DNA of 7,807 bases from Granulicella sp. UBA5172 (GTDB lineage Bacteria > Acidobacteriota > Terriglobia > Terriglobales > Acidobacteriaceae). Location: assembly GCA_002413385.1 (NCBI GenBank), contig DHWW01000302.1, forward strand, positions 36,825-44,631, read 5' to 3'. A program made the translations under genes and the position numbers. Every line of letters starts with the position of its first letter. Position 1 is the first letter of the stretch. Under the pieces are notes generated by a model. The model was not told where the DNA came from. It ran no database searches and saw only the letters and a program-made list of their open reading frames with translations. Positions 7,019 to 7,807 of the stretch are shown in pieces.

Positions 7019-7235
7019 TGAATAGATTGGGTAAATATAACTACAAGGCTGAGCAGCTTTGAGCTTATAGGTAGTCTCTATAGGATCAAGCTGATTACAG
7101 TGTTGAGTGTCTTTAGAATATTCTGGCAACCCCTCACCCTAATCCAGTGAGGACTAGTTGCCGAAGGCGGACTAAACAACGTAGGTTTCTCTGCGGTCAG
7201 AGGTTTTCACTCTGATGCGTGCGAGTAAATTCTAT

Positions 7236-7807
<572 letters not shown>

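Larger units (their letters stand above)
6838..7235 (+). other. tRNA-Ala to 23S spacer (ITS part 2)
   Basis: This transcribed spacer of 398 nt has no gene. Hairpins in order: CTATC/GATAG (6931-6947); CGCGCT/AGCGCG (6962-6978); AGCAACG-AAC-CGTTGCT (6983-6999); a two-part stem GGCAAC/GTTGCC with inner CCTCAC/GTGAGG (7125-7162); and TCAGAG/CTCTGA (7197-7215). A boxA-like site lies at 7006-7018. The left arm of the 23S processing stem should be here, but its partner lies beyond the window. Confidence 0.75.

Overview
The window looks like chromosomal DNA of an acidobacterium, most likely class Terriglobia (Acidobacteriaceae-like). The main evidence is the 16S rRNA. Its 5' third, its 'CCTGGGCTCGAAATG' stretch and its 'TAGTTGAGCACTCT' stretch read like that group from memory. 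The genus is not resolved, and no database search was possible.

Layout. (1) 1-863, plus strand: the C-terminal two thirds of a type II NADH dehydrogenase, cut by the window edge. (2) 906-1487, minus strand: a small secreted beta-barrel-like protein of unknown function, convergent with the dehydrogenase. (3) 1597-1627: a clear intrinsic terminator closing the next gene. (4) 1649-2584, minus strand: ilvE, branched-chain amino-acid aminotransferase. (5) 2585-2697: a short divergent promoter region with a perfect ilvE -10 box and a 12-bp palindrome. (6) 2698-3396, plus strand: a MarC-family membrane protein. (7) 3443-3985, minus strand: a DUF4337-type membrane protein with a coiled coil, convergent with marC. 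(8) About 3990-4440: intergenic sequence with no supportable gene. (9) From about 4446 to the window end, plus strand: the 5' part of a ribosomal RNA operon, in the order promoter, leader, 16S, tRNA-Ile(GAT), tRNA-Ala(TGC), then the first 572 nt of 23S.

How the parts relate. The five protein genes are housekeeping or poorly characterised singletons and form no pathway together. Their alternating orientations imply separate transcription units. The rRNA operon is the best-structured part. Its leader and its tRNA-23S spacer each carry a hairpin followed by a boxA-like motif, with 12 of 13 bases shared between the two copies. The order matches boxB-boxA antitermination sites. The leader and the 16S-tRNA spacer also contain complementary segments that would close a processing stem around 16S.

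I found no mobile element, CRISPR array, defence gene, toxin-antitoxin pair or gene cluster suggesting a new system. The points worth a second look are regulatory and RNA-structural, plus two conserved but uncharacterised proteins.
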